Shown here one piece after another: positions 16,773 to 24,954 of a DNA stretch of 64,000 nt. Position numbers and translations under genes: made by a program. The stretch lies in NCBI GenBank assembly GCA_945957365.1, contig CAMFKI010000004.1:101463-165462 (forward strand), in the 5' to 3' direction. The notes below the pieces were generated by a model, which was given only the letters and a program-made list of their open reading frames with translations, was not told the origin of the DNA and ran no database searches. The stretch's first letter is position 1. Every line of letters begins with the position of its first letter. The DNA is from an uncultured Alphaproteobacteria bacterium. Lineage in GTDB: Bacteria > Pseudomonadota > Alphaproteobacteria > Rhizobiales > Aestuariivirgaceae.

Positions 16773-17804
16773 ATGAAACTCAGGACTGTGCTTGCAACAC
16801 TCGCCGCCTCGGCGGTCATCGCCTTCACGGCACCCGTCATGCAGGCCATGGCCGACGACGATCCGGGACCGGCCGCCTACGAGGCGGCCCTGAAAGGCAA
16901 GCGCGTGGCTCTCGTGCCGCTCGCCATGGGCTTCGACCTCGCGCAGGGCTGGGCCGCGATCCTGAAGCGTGAAGTGGAAGGCTTCGGCGGCACCTTCGAA
17001 ACCCGCGACCCGAACTGGTCGACCGAAGCCGGCGCCCAGGCCATCACCGAGCTGATCTCATCGGACAACAAGCCAGACGTGCTCATCGTCATGGCGCCCG
17101 ACCTCAACTCCTATTCGAAGCTGATGAAGAAGGCGCAGGCCGAAGGCATCTACGTCATCCTCATCGACAACCCCGCGAACTTCAAGGCCGACGCCTATGT
17201 CGGCGGCGACTGGACCAAGCTCGGCTCGCTCGAGGCCGAAGCCGTGATCAAGGGCTGCGGCGAGAACTCGTCGAAGAAGATCGGCCTCGTGCAGGGCGAC
17301 GAAGTGAACGCCACCAGCCTTTACCAGTACGCCGGGATCATGAAGGTGCTCGACCAGCACAAGGACTTCCAGGTCGTCGCCAAGCCCGACTCCAACTGGG
17401 ATGCCACCACGTCGCGCAACGTGACCGCCACCATGCTGCAGCAGAACCCCGACATCTGCGGCATCATCGACTTCTGGGACGGTGACGCCTCGGGCGCGGC
17501 CGCGGCAATCCGCGATGCCGGCAAGCAGGGCAAGATCTTCCTCGTCACCACCGGCGGCGGTGAAGAGACCAACACCTGCGCCAATGTCGGCAACGGCACC
17601 TTCGACGCCGTGGTCTCGACCGAACTCTACAACGAGAGCGAGGCGATGGTGGCGACCATCAAGTATCTGCTGCAGTCCGGCCAGCCGCCGGGCACCGCGT
17701 CGCCCTACATCTACACGCTGATGAGCACGGTGACGAAGGACAACCTCAACCCGCGCAGCTGCTGGAGCCTGAAAGGCCTGCAGGCCGCAGCAGGAACGAA
17801 GTAA
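16773..17804 (+). CDS. CUT2-family periplasmic sugar-binding protein
   Basis: The 343-residue protein has a Sec signal peptide (positively charged MKLR, hydrophobic core to about residue 25, cleavage near MQAMA-DDD). A type I periplasmic-binding fold of the Peripla_BP_4 class follows: KRVALVPLAMGFDLAQGWAA, VLIVMAPDLNSYSKLMKKAQ, IYVILIDNP, and a hinge segment TTGGGEETNTC. AGGAG lies seven bases before the ATG. It delivers ligand to the permeases on either side. The ligand is unknown; linkage to lactonase-like propellers and to glpRDK suggests a polyol, aldonate or glycerol-containing sugar. A strong hairpin directly follows the stop. Confidence 0.9.
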   Translation: MKLRTVLATLAASAVIAFTAPVMQAMADDDPGPAAYEAALKGKRVALVPLAMGFDLAQGWAAILKREVEGFGGTFETRDPNWSTEAGAQAITELISSDNKPDVLIVMAPDLNSYSKLMKKAQAEGIYVILIDNPANFKADAYVGGDWTKLGSLEAEAVIKGCGENSSKKIGLVQGDEVNATSLYQYAGIMKVLDQHKDFQVVAKPDSNWDATTSRNVTATMLQQNPDICGIIDFWDGDASGAAAAIRDAGKQGKIFLVTTGGGEETNTCANVGNGTFDAVVSTELYNESEAMVATIKYLLQSGQPPGTASPYIYTLMSTVTKDNLNPRSCWSLKGLQAAAGTK

Positions 17805-17813
17805 CGAACTGCT

Positions 17814-17841
17814 ACGGGCGGCCCAGGTGCGGGCCGCCCGT
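17814..17841 (+). terminator. 11-bp GC hairpin after the binding-protein gene (attenuator/mRNA stabiliser)
   Basis: A perfect stem ACGGGCGGCCC with a 6-base loop AGGTGC and the matching arm lies ten bases after the binding-protein stop and 30 bases before the next start. The tail is CTCTCATT rather than a T-run, so partial termination or 3'-end protection of the upstream mRNA is more likely than complete termination. This explains how a binding protein can be made in excess over the membrane parts. Confidence 0.7.
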
Positions 17842-17870
17842 CTCTCATTCCGCTGTCCCATGGATCACGC

Positions 17871-19994
17871 ATGACTTTCCGCGAACGGCTTCAGGCCTGG
17901 CGCTACAACTACATTCCGGACCACGTCATCGGCGAGATCCTGAGCAAGCGGTGGGCCGACAACGCCATTCCCTTCCTCGCTCTCGTCGCCGTCATCGCGG
18001 TGTTCGGTACCGCCATTCCCGGCTTCTTCAAGCCCTTCTCGCTGCTCGAATCGACGCGCCAGCTGGGCGAGTTCGCCATCGTGGTGATGGGCCTCACCGT
18101 TGTCATGTTGGCGGGCGGCATCGACCTGTCGGTCGGCTCGATGTTCGCGCTCTCGGCCTTCAGCGCGGTCGCTGCCTTCTTCATCTTTCACCAGCCGGTG
18201 GCCATAGCCTTCCTTGCAGCACTTGCCACCGGCGGACTGTTTGGCGCGGTGAACGGCTACCTCATCGGCTACATGCGGCTACGTGCCTTCCTCACCACGC
18301 TGGTGACGCTGGTCATCGGCCGCGCCATCTATGACATCCTGGTGGTCGACTACGGCTCTGTCATCCAGACTTCGACCGCGTCATCCGACATCTGGGACTT
18401 CATCGGCGACGGCGACCTGCACGGCGTCTCGGCGCCCGTCGCGGCCGCTGCCATCCTCGCCATCGTCTTTCACATCGCGCTGACCCGTTCACGGCCCGGC
18501 TGGCACATCCTGGCAGTCGGTGGTTCGCGCCGCTCCGCGCACAATTCCGGCATCCGGGTGCGCCAGACGGTGTTCATGTCCTATGTCGTGTCCGGCCTGT
18601 GCTGTGGCCTCGCCGGCTTCCTCATCGCCTGCCGACTGTCGGGAGCGGGCCCCGGCACCGGCCTCAACCAGGAAATCCTCGCCATCACCGCGGCGGTGGT
18701 CGGCGGCAATTCGCTGGGCGGCGGGCGCGGATCGATCGCCAAGGCGCTGATGGGCGCCATCATCGTGCTCGTCATGAACAATGGCCTGATCCGGCTGGGC
18801 TATGGCACCGGCACCAACCAGATGGTGCTGGGCATCATGCTGGCGGCGGCGGTGATTCTCGACATCCGCTGGCTCAAGAACCGCCACAAGGTGCTGAACG
18901 AAGTCTATGTCGCCCCCGTCTATCATCGCATGGGCGAGACGCAATCAGCGGAACCCGGCTCGGGCAGCCCCTACGCACTGAACAACCGGATCGCCACCAC
19001 GGAATACATCGGCCTGGGCGAACTCGAAGGTCCCGAGGACGTGGTGCTGGACCGCGACGACAATCTCTACTGCGGCACGCGCCATGGCGAGATCGTCCGC
19101 TTCTTCGCGCCCGACTATCGGCGTTCCGAGGTCTTCGCGCATACCGGTGGCTTCCCGCTGGGCCTCGCCATCGACCGCGACGGCAACATCATTTCCTGCA
19201 TCGGCGCCATGGGCCTCTATTCCATCTCGCCCAAGGGCGAGGTGAAACAGCTCTCGGCGGAGACCAACCGCTCCTACACCTCGATCGTCGACGATGCGCG
19301 GCTGCGCGACCCCAATGACCTCGACATCGCACCCGACGGCAAGATTTACTTCACCGATTCGACCACGCGCTACGATGCCCATGACTGGGTGCTCGATTCG
19401 ATCGAGAGCCGCGCCACGGGCCGACTCCTCGTCTATGATCCGAATACCGGTGCGACGAAGACGCTGCTCGACAACTACCGCTACACCAACGGCGTCTGCA
19501 TGGCGCATGACGGGAAGTCGCTGTTCTTCGCCGAGAGCTGGGCCTGCCGCGTTCATCGCTACTGGCTGGAGGGTCCCAAGGCCGGCACCGCCGAGTGCGT
19601 GATCAGGGACATGCCGGGCTACCCCGACAACATCAACCGCGCGTCCGACGGCACATACTGGATGGCCTGGCTCGGCATGCGCACCCCGAGCTTCGATCTC
19701 GCGCTGCGCAGCCCCGGCTTCCGCAAGCGCATGACCCGCCGCCTGCCGCAGGATGAATGGCTGTTTCCCAACATCAACACGGGTGGCGTCGTGAAGTTCA
19801 ACGAGACGGGCGAGATCATCGAGACACTCGGCGACATGACCGGCCAGAGCCACCCGATGGTCACCTCGATGCGCGAGCACAAGGGTTCGCTCTACGTCGG
19901 CGGCATCCTCAACAACCGCATCGGTCGCCTGAAGCTCGACAAGGCTGACCCGAACTGGACGGGCCCCACCTCCTACTGGGGAGCACGCCCATGA
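17871..19994 (+). CDS. CUT2 permease fused to SMP-30/strictosidine-synthase-like beta-propeller
   Basis: The 707-residue fusion begins with residues 1-~350, a complete BPD_transp_2 permease with GLTVVMLAGGIDLSVGSMFA and AAVVGGNSLGGGRGS. After a short linker, residues ~375-705 form a six-bladed propeller: YIGLGELEGPEDVVLDRDDN, LRDPNDLDIAPDGKIYFTDS, YTNGVCMAHDGKSLFFAES and GYPDNINRASDGTYW. The last elements match the Ca-binding and substrate loops of strictosidine synthase/SMP-30 lactonases. CUT2 permeases have both ends in the cytoplasm, so the propeller should face the cytosol and could hydrolyse an imported lactone. There is no frameshift or internal start suggesting two genes. The stop overlaps the next ATG (ATGA). 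Confidence 0.88.
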   Translation: MTFRERLQAWRYNYIPDHVIGEILSKRWADNAIPFLALVAVIAVFGTAIPGFFKPFSLLESTRQLGEFAIVVMGLTVVMLAGGIDLSVGSMFALSAFSAVAAFFIFHQPVAIAFLAALATGGLFGAVNGYLIGYMRLRAFLTTLVTLVIGRAIYDILVVDYGSVIQTSTASSDIWDFIGDGDLHGVSAPVAAAAILAIVFHIALTRSRPGWHILAVGGSRRSAHNSGIRVRQTVFMSYVVSGLCCGLAGFLIACRLSGAGPGTGLNQEILAITAAVVGGNSLGGGRGSIAKALMGAIIVLVMNNGLIRLGYGTGTNQMVLGIMLAAAVILDIRWLKNRHKVLNEVYVAPVYHRMGETQSAEPGSGSPYALNNRIATTEYIGLGELEGPEDVVLDRDDNLYCGTRHGEIVRFFAPDYRRSEVFAHTGGFPLGLAIDRDGNIISCIGAMGLYSISPKGEVKQLSAETNRSYTSIVDDARLRDPNDLDIAPDGKIYFTDSTTRYDAHDWVLDSIESRATGRLLVYDPNTGATKTLLDNYRYTNGVCMAHDGKSLFFAESWACRVHRYWLEGPKAGTAECVIRDMPGYPDNINRASDGTYWMAWLGMRTPSFDLALRSPGFRKRMTRRLPQDEWLFPNINTGGVVKFNETGEIIETLGDMTGQSHPMVTSMREHKGSLYVGGILNNRIGRLKLDKADPNWTGPTSYWGARP

Positions 19995-21034
19995 GTTTCC
20001 TCGATCCCATCCTCGACCTGTTCCGCGGCAAGGCCGTCACCATCCCGCCCATGGACGGGGCATTGCGGCCCAACACGGCGCTCGATGACGGCGAAGTCGT
20101 CACTGCAGCACTGGCGCCCGACAACCTCGCAATGCTGAACGGCGCACCGATCTATTCCAGTCACCGGGAGATCCGCCGAATCGGCCACGACCATGCCGTT
20201 CTCGAATCCTGCCCCGCGGACGTCTCGGCGATTGCTGTCGGCGAGGACGGCACGCTGGCCATCGGGCTGGACGATGGCACCCTCAAGCTCGGTGGCAGAT
20301 TGATCGGGGGCTTCAACTGCATCACCGCAGCGGCCTTCCACGGCGGCAAGCTCTATGTCGCCAACGGCTCCGACCATGTCCGCCCCAGCCAGTGGGTGAG
20401 CGACCTGATGCACCGCAACAGCTCTGGCTCGCTGTGGGAAGTCGACGTGAAATCGGGTCAGCGCCGGAAGCTGGCGGGCGGCCTCGCCTTCGCCTATGGC
20501 GTGGCGGTCGACGCCGCAAACCAGCGCCTCATCGTCAGCGAGAGCTGGCGCCACCGCCTCTCCTCCGTTCCGCTCTCAGGCGGCGGCGCAACCGAGGTGC
20601 TGAGCCGCCTTCCCGCCTATCCGGCACGTATCGCGCCTCATGCCGGCGGCTATGTTCTGGCGCTCTTTGCGCCGCTAAACCGGCTCGTCGAATTCGTGCT
20701 GCAGGAGCCGAGTTACCGCGCCGACATGATGCGGGAGATCGACAGCCGCTACTGGATCGCACCCACCCTGTCACCGCCCGACAGCTTCCTCGAGCCGCTG
20801 CAGAACGGCGGCGTGCGCAGCATGGGCGTTCACAAGCCGTGGTCACCGACGCGGTCCTACGGTCTCGTCGCAACGCTCGACGCCAGGCTGCAGCCGGTGT
20901 CGAGCTATCACAGCCGCGCCAATGGCCGCTTTCATGGCGTGACCTCGGCGATCGCGATCGATGGCGTGATCCTTGCGGCATCGAAAGGCGGCAACCACAT
21001 CATCAGGGTGCAGGCCGGCGGAGGAGTGTCGTGA
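19991..21034 (+). CDS. SMP-30/strictosidine-synthase-like beta-propeller protein
   Basis: The 347-residue protein has no signal peptide. Propeller-like repeats include ALRPNTALDDGEVVTAALAPDN, VSAIAVGEDGTLAIGLDDGTL, FAYGVAVDAANQRLIVSESW and RFHGVTSAIAIDGVILAASK. It resembles the C-terminal half of the preceding fusion but is more divergent, and fewer metal ligands are recognisable. It probably acts on the same cytoplasmic substrate, or it is a partner subunit. It overlaps the fusion by four bases and the ATPase gene by one, so all three are translationally coupled. The reaction is unproven. Confidence 0.75.
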   Translation: MSFLDPILDLFRGKAVTIPPMDGALRPNTALDDGEVVTAALAPDNLAMLNGAPIYSSHREIRRIGHDHAVLESCPADVSAIAVGEDGTLAIGLDDGTLKLGGRLIGGFNCITAAAFHGGKLYVANGSDHVRPSQWVSDLMHRNSSGSLWEVDVKSGQRRKLAGGLAFAYGVAVDAANQRLIVSESWRHRLSSVPLSGGGATEVLSRLPAYPARIAPHAGGYVLALFAPLNRLVEFVLQEPSYRADMMREIDSRYWIAPTLSPPDSFLEPLQNGGVRSMGVHKPWSPTRSYGLVATLDARLQPVSSYHSRANGRFHGVTSAIAIDGVILAASKGGNHIIRVQAGGGVS

Positions 21035-22533
21035 TGCAGCCTGTCATCGAGATGCGGAAGATGACCAAGGCCTATCGCGGCGTTCCCGCCGTGAAGGACG
21101 TGGATTTCACCCTGATGAAGGGCGAAGTGCATGCGCTCCTCGGCGAGAATGGAGCGGGCAAGTCCACCCTCACCAAGATCATGGCGGGCGTCGTCGAGGC
21201 GACCTCGGGCGAGATGCTGCACAACGGCCAGAGAGTTGCCTTCGCCAACCCGCACGAGGCGCTGCAGAACGGCATCGCCATGGTGTTCCAGGAAACCAGC
21301 CTCGTTCCCTCCATGACGGTGGCGCAGAACATCTATCTCGGCGAGGAGAAGTTCCTCAACCGCCTGCGCGGCATCTACATCGCCGCACAACAGTTCCTGC
21401 AGTCGCTGAACTTCAGCGTCGACCCCACCGCCTCCGTGGCGACCCTCGGTGCCGCCAAGCGCCAGATGGTGGAGATCGCCCGCGCCGTCCACCACAAGGC
21501 CGATGTCATCATCTTCGACGAACCGACGGCAACCCTGACGCCCGAGGAGAAGCGCCACTTCTTCGCGCTGATGCGCCGTCTCAAGGCGTCGGGCGTCTCC
21601 ATCGTCTTCATCACCCACGCCCTGGAAGAAGCGCTCTCGCACGCCGACCGCATCTCGATCCTGCGCGACGGCGAGCTGATCGAGACCGGACTCGCGGCGG
21701 AATTCGACCGCAACAAGGTGGTGCGCGCCATGGTGGGCCGCGCCCTGACCGGGGAGATCTACAACAGGCGGCGCCAGGCCCCGGACCTGCGCAGGCGCGG
21801 CCGTCAGATCCTGTCGGTGCGCGACGTGTCGATGGGCAGCATGGTGCGCAACAACTCCTTCTCGATCTTCGAGGGCCAGATCACCGGCATCTTCGGCCTC
21901 GTTGGCTCGGGGCGCACCGAAACCTTCAAGATCGTGTCGGGCATCTACAAGCGCGACTTCCTGCGCGGCGGCGAGATCGAGTTCGATGGCCGCCCGGTGC
22001 GCTACAACGTTCCGGTCCACGCGGTGCGTGACGGTATCGTCTACGTCACCGAGGACCGCAAGCTCGAGGGCTTCTTCGAGACCATGTCGATCGCCGAGAA
22101 CTTCTATTCCGGACCGCTGGCGGCCGATCTCACCCGCTCCAGCGTGGTCTCCTTCGCCGAGATGCGGGAGATCGCGGCGGACTGGTCGAAGCGTCTGGAT
22201 GTCAAGGCCATCAACGACAATGCCCGCGTCGTCGAACTCTCCGGTGGCAACCAGCAGAAGGTGGTGATCGGCAAGGGCCTCGCGCAGCGCCCGAAACTCG
22301 TCATCTTCGACGAGCCGACCCGCGGCGTGGATGTCGGCGCCATCGCCGAGATCCACCGCTTCATCAACCAGCTCGCCGACGAGGGACTGGCCGTCGTGGT
22401 GATCTCGAGCTACTTGCCGGAGGTCATGAACCTTTCGGACCGCATCCTGGTGTGCCGACAGGGCCGCGTGGTCGAAGAGATATCTCCGGTTGAGGCAACG
22501 GAAGAAAAGATCATGTTTGCCGCCGTTCACTGA
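21034..22533 (+). CDS. CUT2-family sugar ABC transporter ATP-binding protein (tandem NBD)
   Basis: The 499-residue tandem ATPase is of the RbsA/MglA type. NBD1 has Walker A GENGAGKST near residue 36 and Walker B IIFDEPTATL. Its signature region VATLGAAKRQMVEIARA departs from the usual LSxGxxQ. NBD2 has the degenerate Walker A GLVGSGRTE, the signature VELSGGNQQKVVIGKG and Walker B VIFDEPTRGVDVG. This asymmetry is normal for the family. GGAGGAG lies about eight bases upstream, and the ATG overlaps the propeller stop. Three GlpR-like operator repeats begin exactly at its stop codon, so the next transcription unit starts here. Confidence 0.93.
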   Translation: MQPVIEMRKMTKAYRGVPAVKDVDFTLMKGEVHALLGENGAGKSTLTKIMAGVVEATSGEMLHNGQRVAFANPHEALQNGIAMVFQETSLVPSMTVAQNIYLGEEKFLNRLRGIYIAAQQFLQSLNFSVDPTASVATLGAAKRQMVEIARAVHHKADVIIFDEPTATLTPEEKRHFFALMRRLKASGVSIVFITHALEEALSHADRISILRDGELIETGLAAEFDRNKVVRAMVGRALTGEIYNRRRQAPDLRRRGRQILSVRDVSMGSMVRNNSFSIFEGQITGIFGLVGSGRTETFKIVSGIYKRDFLRGGEIEFDGRPVRYNVPVHAVRDGIVYVTEDRKLEGFFETMSIAENFYSGPLAADLTRSSVVSFAEMREIAADWSKRLDVKAINDNARVVELSGGNQQKVVIGKGLAQRPKLVIFDEPTRGVDVGAIAEIHRFINQLADEGLAVVVISSYLPEVMNLSDRILVCRQGRVVEEISPVEATEEKIMFAAVH

Positions 22534-22606
22534 AAAGCGAAAGTGGCCTTTGCGGCTGTCTTTCACATTTCGAAAATTTCTTGCCAATAGTGAAGAAAAA
22601 TGAAAG
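22532..22606. promoter_or_regulatory. Three GAAANNNGAAAG repeats, candidate GlpR operators
   Basis: The 12-mer GAAA-N3-GAAAG occurs at 22532-22543 (plus), 22560-22571 (minus) and 22595-22606 (plus) within the 103-base gap before glpR. DeoR-family regulators are known to bind TTTC/GAAA-rich repeats. The first copy overlaps the ATPase stop. A TTTCGAAA palindrome at 22568-22575 overlaps the second. Autoregulation of glpR and control of glpD-glpK is the simplest reading. Confidence 0.55.
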
Positions 22607-22636
22607 TCTGTCCCTTCACTACGTGAGGGATATGAC

Positions 22637-23440
22637 ATGCTGGGCGTCAGCCCGCGGCAGCAGCAGATTTTGATCCTCGCCCGGGCCTCCGGCAGCGTCT
22701 CGGTCGACGATCTGGCACTGCGCTTCGATGTGACGCCGCAGACCATCCGCAAGGACCTGAACGAACTCTGTGATGCCAGGCTTCTGGCGCGTACCCATGG
22801 CGGCGCCATGCTCTCCTCTGGCGTCGAGAACCTCGCCTATGAGGCCCGCCGCCACATGGCCGCCGCCGAGAAGGTGGTGATCGGCAGGCATGCCGCGCGC
22901 CTCATCCCCAATGACTGCTCGCTGTTCATCAACATCGGCACGACGACCGAGGAGGTGGCCCGCGCCCTGATCGATCACGAGGGCCTGCTGGTGATCACCA
23001 ACAACATCCACGTCGCCTCGATCCTCATGCCGCGTCCGAAGATCGAGGTGATCCTCGCCGGCGGCATGGTGCGGAAGAGCGACGGCGGCATCATCGGCGA
23101 GGCCGCTGCCGACTTCATCGCACAGTTCAAGGTCGACCATGCGGTGATCGGGGCCTCGGCGCTGGACGAGGACGGCGCCATGCTCGACTTCGACTATCAC
23201 GAGGTGCGCGTCGCCAAGGCCATCATGCAGAATGCGCGCAGCGTCATGCTGGTGGCGGACGCCATGAAGTTCACCCGCACCGCGCCCGTGCGCATCGGCC
23301 ACCTCGCCGATGTCGATGTCTTCGTCACCGACCGGGCGCCGCCCTCCCCCGTGGCGGAGTATTGCCAGGCGCAGGGCGTGGCGCTCGCAATCGCCGATGG
23401 AATGAATGCACATGAAACGCCAAGGGAAGCCGCACAATGA
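22637..23440 (+). CDS. glpR: DeoR-family repressor of glycerol 3-phosphate metabolism
   Basis: The 267-residue protein has a DeoR winged helix-turn-helix in residues 5-60 (SPRQQQILILARASGSVSVD, then LALRFDVTPQTIRKDLNELC). A DeoRC sugar-phosphate sensor domain follows, with FINIGTTTEEVARAL and VITNNIHVASIL, IILAGG-like and IIGEAAADFIAQFKVDHAVI. GlpR is relieved by glycerol 3-phosphate. GAGGGA lies seven bases before the ATG. The stop overlaps the glpD start (ATGA), which supports the glpR assignment over other DeoR members. The repeats upstream are candidate operators. Confidence 0.88.
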   Translation: MLGVSPRQQQILILARASGSVSVDDLALRFDVTPQTIRKDLNELCDARLLARTHGGAMLSSGVENLAYEARRHMAAAEKVVIGRHAARLIPNDCSLFINIGTTTEEVARALIDHEGLLVITNNIHVASILMPRPKIEVILAGGMVRKSDGGIIGEAAADFIAQFKVDHAVIGASALDEDGAMLDFDYHEVRVAKAIMQNARSVMLVADAMKFTRTAPVRIGHLADVDVFVTDRAPPSPVAEYCQAQGVALAIADGMNAHETPREAAQ

Positions 23441-24951
23441 TCCATGACCTGTTCATCATCGGCGGCGGCGTCAATGGCTGCGGCATCGCGCGTGATGCTG
23501 CGGGCCGTGGCCTCAAGGTGTTCCTCGCCGAGCAGGGGGACCTCGCCTCGGGCACGTCGAGCGCATCGACCAAGCTCGTCCATGGCGGGTTGCGCTACCT
23601 CGAGCACTATGAGTTCCGCCTCGTCCGCGAGGCGCTGATCGAGCGCGAGGTGCTGCTGAAGGCGGCGCCGCACATCATCTGGCCGCTGCGCTTCGTGCTG
23701 CCCTACCACCAGGGCCTGCGCCCCTGGCCCATCCTGCGCATGGGCCTGTTCCTCTACGATCACCTCGGCGGCCGCAAGATCCTGCCGCCCACCCGCAGCG
23801 TCGATCTGCGCAGCGACGTGACAGGGCAACCGCTCAAGCCGCAATATGTGCGCGGCTATGAATATTCCGATTGCTGGGTCGAGGACTCCCGCCTCGTCGT
23901 CCTGAACGCGCGCGATGCCCAGGCCAGGGGAGCGGTGATCCGAACCCGCACCAAATGCATTTCGGCACGCCGGGTGGCAGACAGCTGGGAACTGACCGTC
24001 GAGACCGAGAACGGCCATGTGGAAAAACTCCATGCCAGGGCACTCGTCAATGCCGCCGGACCCTGGGTCAGCGAAGTTCTGGGCAACGTGGTCGGGCGCA
24101 ACGACCCTGACAGGATCCGCATGGTGAAGGGCAGCCACCTCGTCGTCGACAGGCTCTATGACCACGACCGCTGCTACATCTTCCAGAATGCCGACGGCCG
24201 CATCTGCTTTGCCATTCCCTATGAGCGCGACTTCACCCTGATCGGCACGACCGATGAAGATCACAAGGGCGACCCCGGCAAGCCGCAGATCACGGACGCC
24301 GAGTCGGACTATCTTCTGAAGGCCGTCAGCGACTATTTCCGCAAGCCTGTCACCCGCGACATGGTGCGCTGGAGTTATTCCGGCATCCGCCCGCTGTATG
24401 ACGACGGCGCCTCGAAGGCGCAGGAGGCAACCCGGGACTATGTGCTGAAGCTCGATCATCCCGAGGGCGGCGCTCCGCTCCTCTCGGTGTTCGGCGGCAA
24501 GATCACCACCTTCCGCCGCCTCTCGGAACACGCCATGGAGAAGATCGCCCCCTTCTTCCCGGCCATGGGCAAGCCGTGGACGCGTGACGCGTCACTGCCC
24601 GGCGGCGACTTCCGTTACGACGAGGTGGACCAGCATATCGCCGCGCTGTCGCGCGAATATCCTTTCCTCGACAGGGTCACGCTGCACCGCCTGTTCCGGG
24701 CCTATGGCACGGATGCCGCACACCTCCTCGGCGACGCCAGATCCGCAGCCGACCTGGGCCAGAGCTTCGGGCCGCTGAGCGAGCGCGAAGTCGACTGGCT
24801 GCGCGACAAGGAATGGGCGCGCAGCGCCGACGACGTGCTGTGGCGGCGATCCAAGCTCGGCCTCCACACGACCAAGGCGCAGCAGGACGCGTTGCGCACC
24901 TACATGGCCTCCGCCAATGCCGTGCAGGATCTGAAGCGGGTCGGGGTCTGA
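23437..24951 (+). CDS. glpD: Glycerol-3-phosphate dehydrogenase, FAD-dependent
   Basis: The 504-residue flavoprotein oxidises sn-glycerol 3-phosphate to dihydroxyacetone phosphate at the inner membrane and passes electrons to quinone. The N-terminal dinucleotide fold reads FIIGGGVNGCGIARDAAGRG. Family signatures GTSSASTKLVHGGLRYLEHY and the later YSGIRPLYDDG, VFGGKITTFRRLSEHAME match GlpD. It is translationally coupled to glpR, and glpK follows after three bases. The product feeds glycolysis and the DHAP pool. Confidence 0.96.
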   Translation: MIHDLFIIGGGVNGCGIARDAAGRGLKVFLAEQGDLASGTSSASTKLVHGGLRYLEHYEFRLVREALIEREVLLKAAPHIIWPLRFVLPYHQGLRPWPILRMGLFLYDHLGGRKILPPTRSVDLRSDVTGQPLKPQYVRGYEYSDCWVEDSRLVVLNARDAQARGAVIRTRTKCISARRVADSWELTVETENGHVEKLHARALVNAAGPWVSEVLGNVVGRNDPDRIRMVKGSHLVVDRLYDHDRCYIFQNADGRICFAIPYERDFTLIGTTDEDHKGDPGKPQITDAESDYLLKAVSDYFRKPVTRDMVRWSYSGIRPLYDDGASKAQEATRDYVLKLDHPEGGAPLLSVFGGKITTFRRLSEHAMEKIAPFFPAMGKPWTRDASLPGGDFRYDEVDQHIAALSREYPFLDRVTLHRLFRAYGTDAAHLLGDARSAADLGQSFGPLSEREVDWLRDKEWARSADDVLWRRSKLGLHTTKAQQDALRTYMASANAVQDLKRVGV

Positions 24952-24954
24952 GGC

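Noticed and set aside
17871..19994. Sequencing error joining two separate genes (permease and lactonase)
   Set aside because: The frame is continuous with a plausible linker, there is no Shine-Dalgarno with start at the junction, and both halves are complete.
20392..21033. N-terminal extension of the CUT2 ATPase frame back into the propeller gene
   Set aside because: The ATPase family starts right at the ATG at 21034, which has its own Shine-Dalgarno; the extension is an arginine-rich out-of-frame reading of the propeller gene.
20932..22809. Minus-strand open frame of more than 600 codons opposite the CUT2 ATPase
   Set aside because: It covers the antisense of Walker and signature motifs and crosses the glpR operator region; the translation is rich in His, Asp and Arg without a fold.
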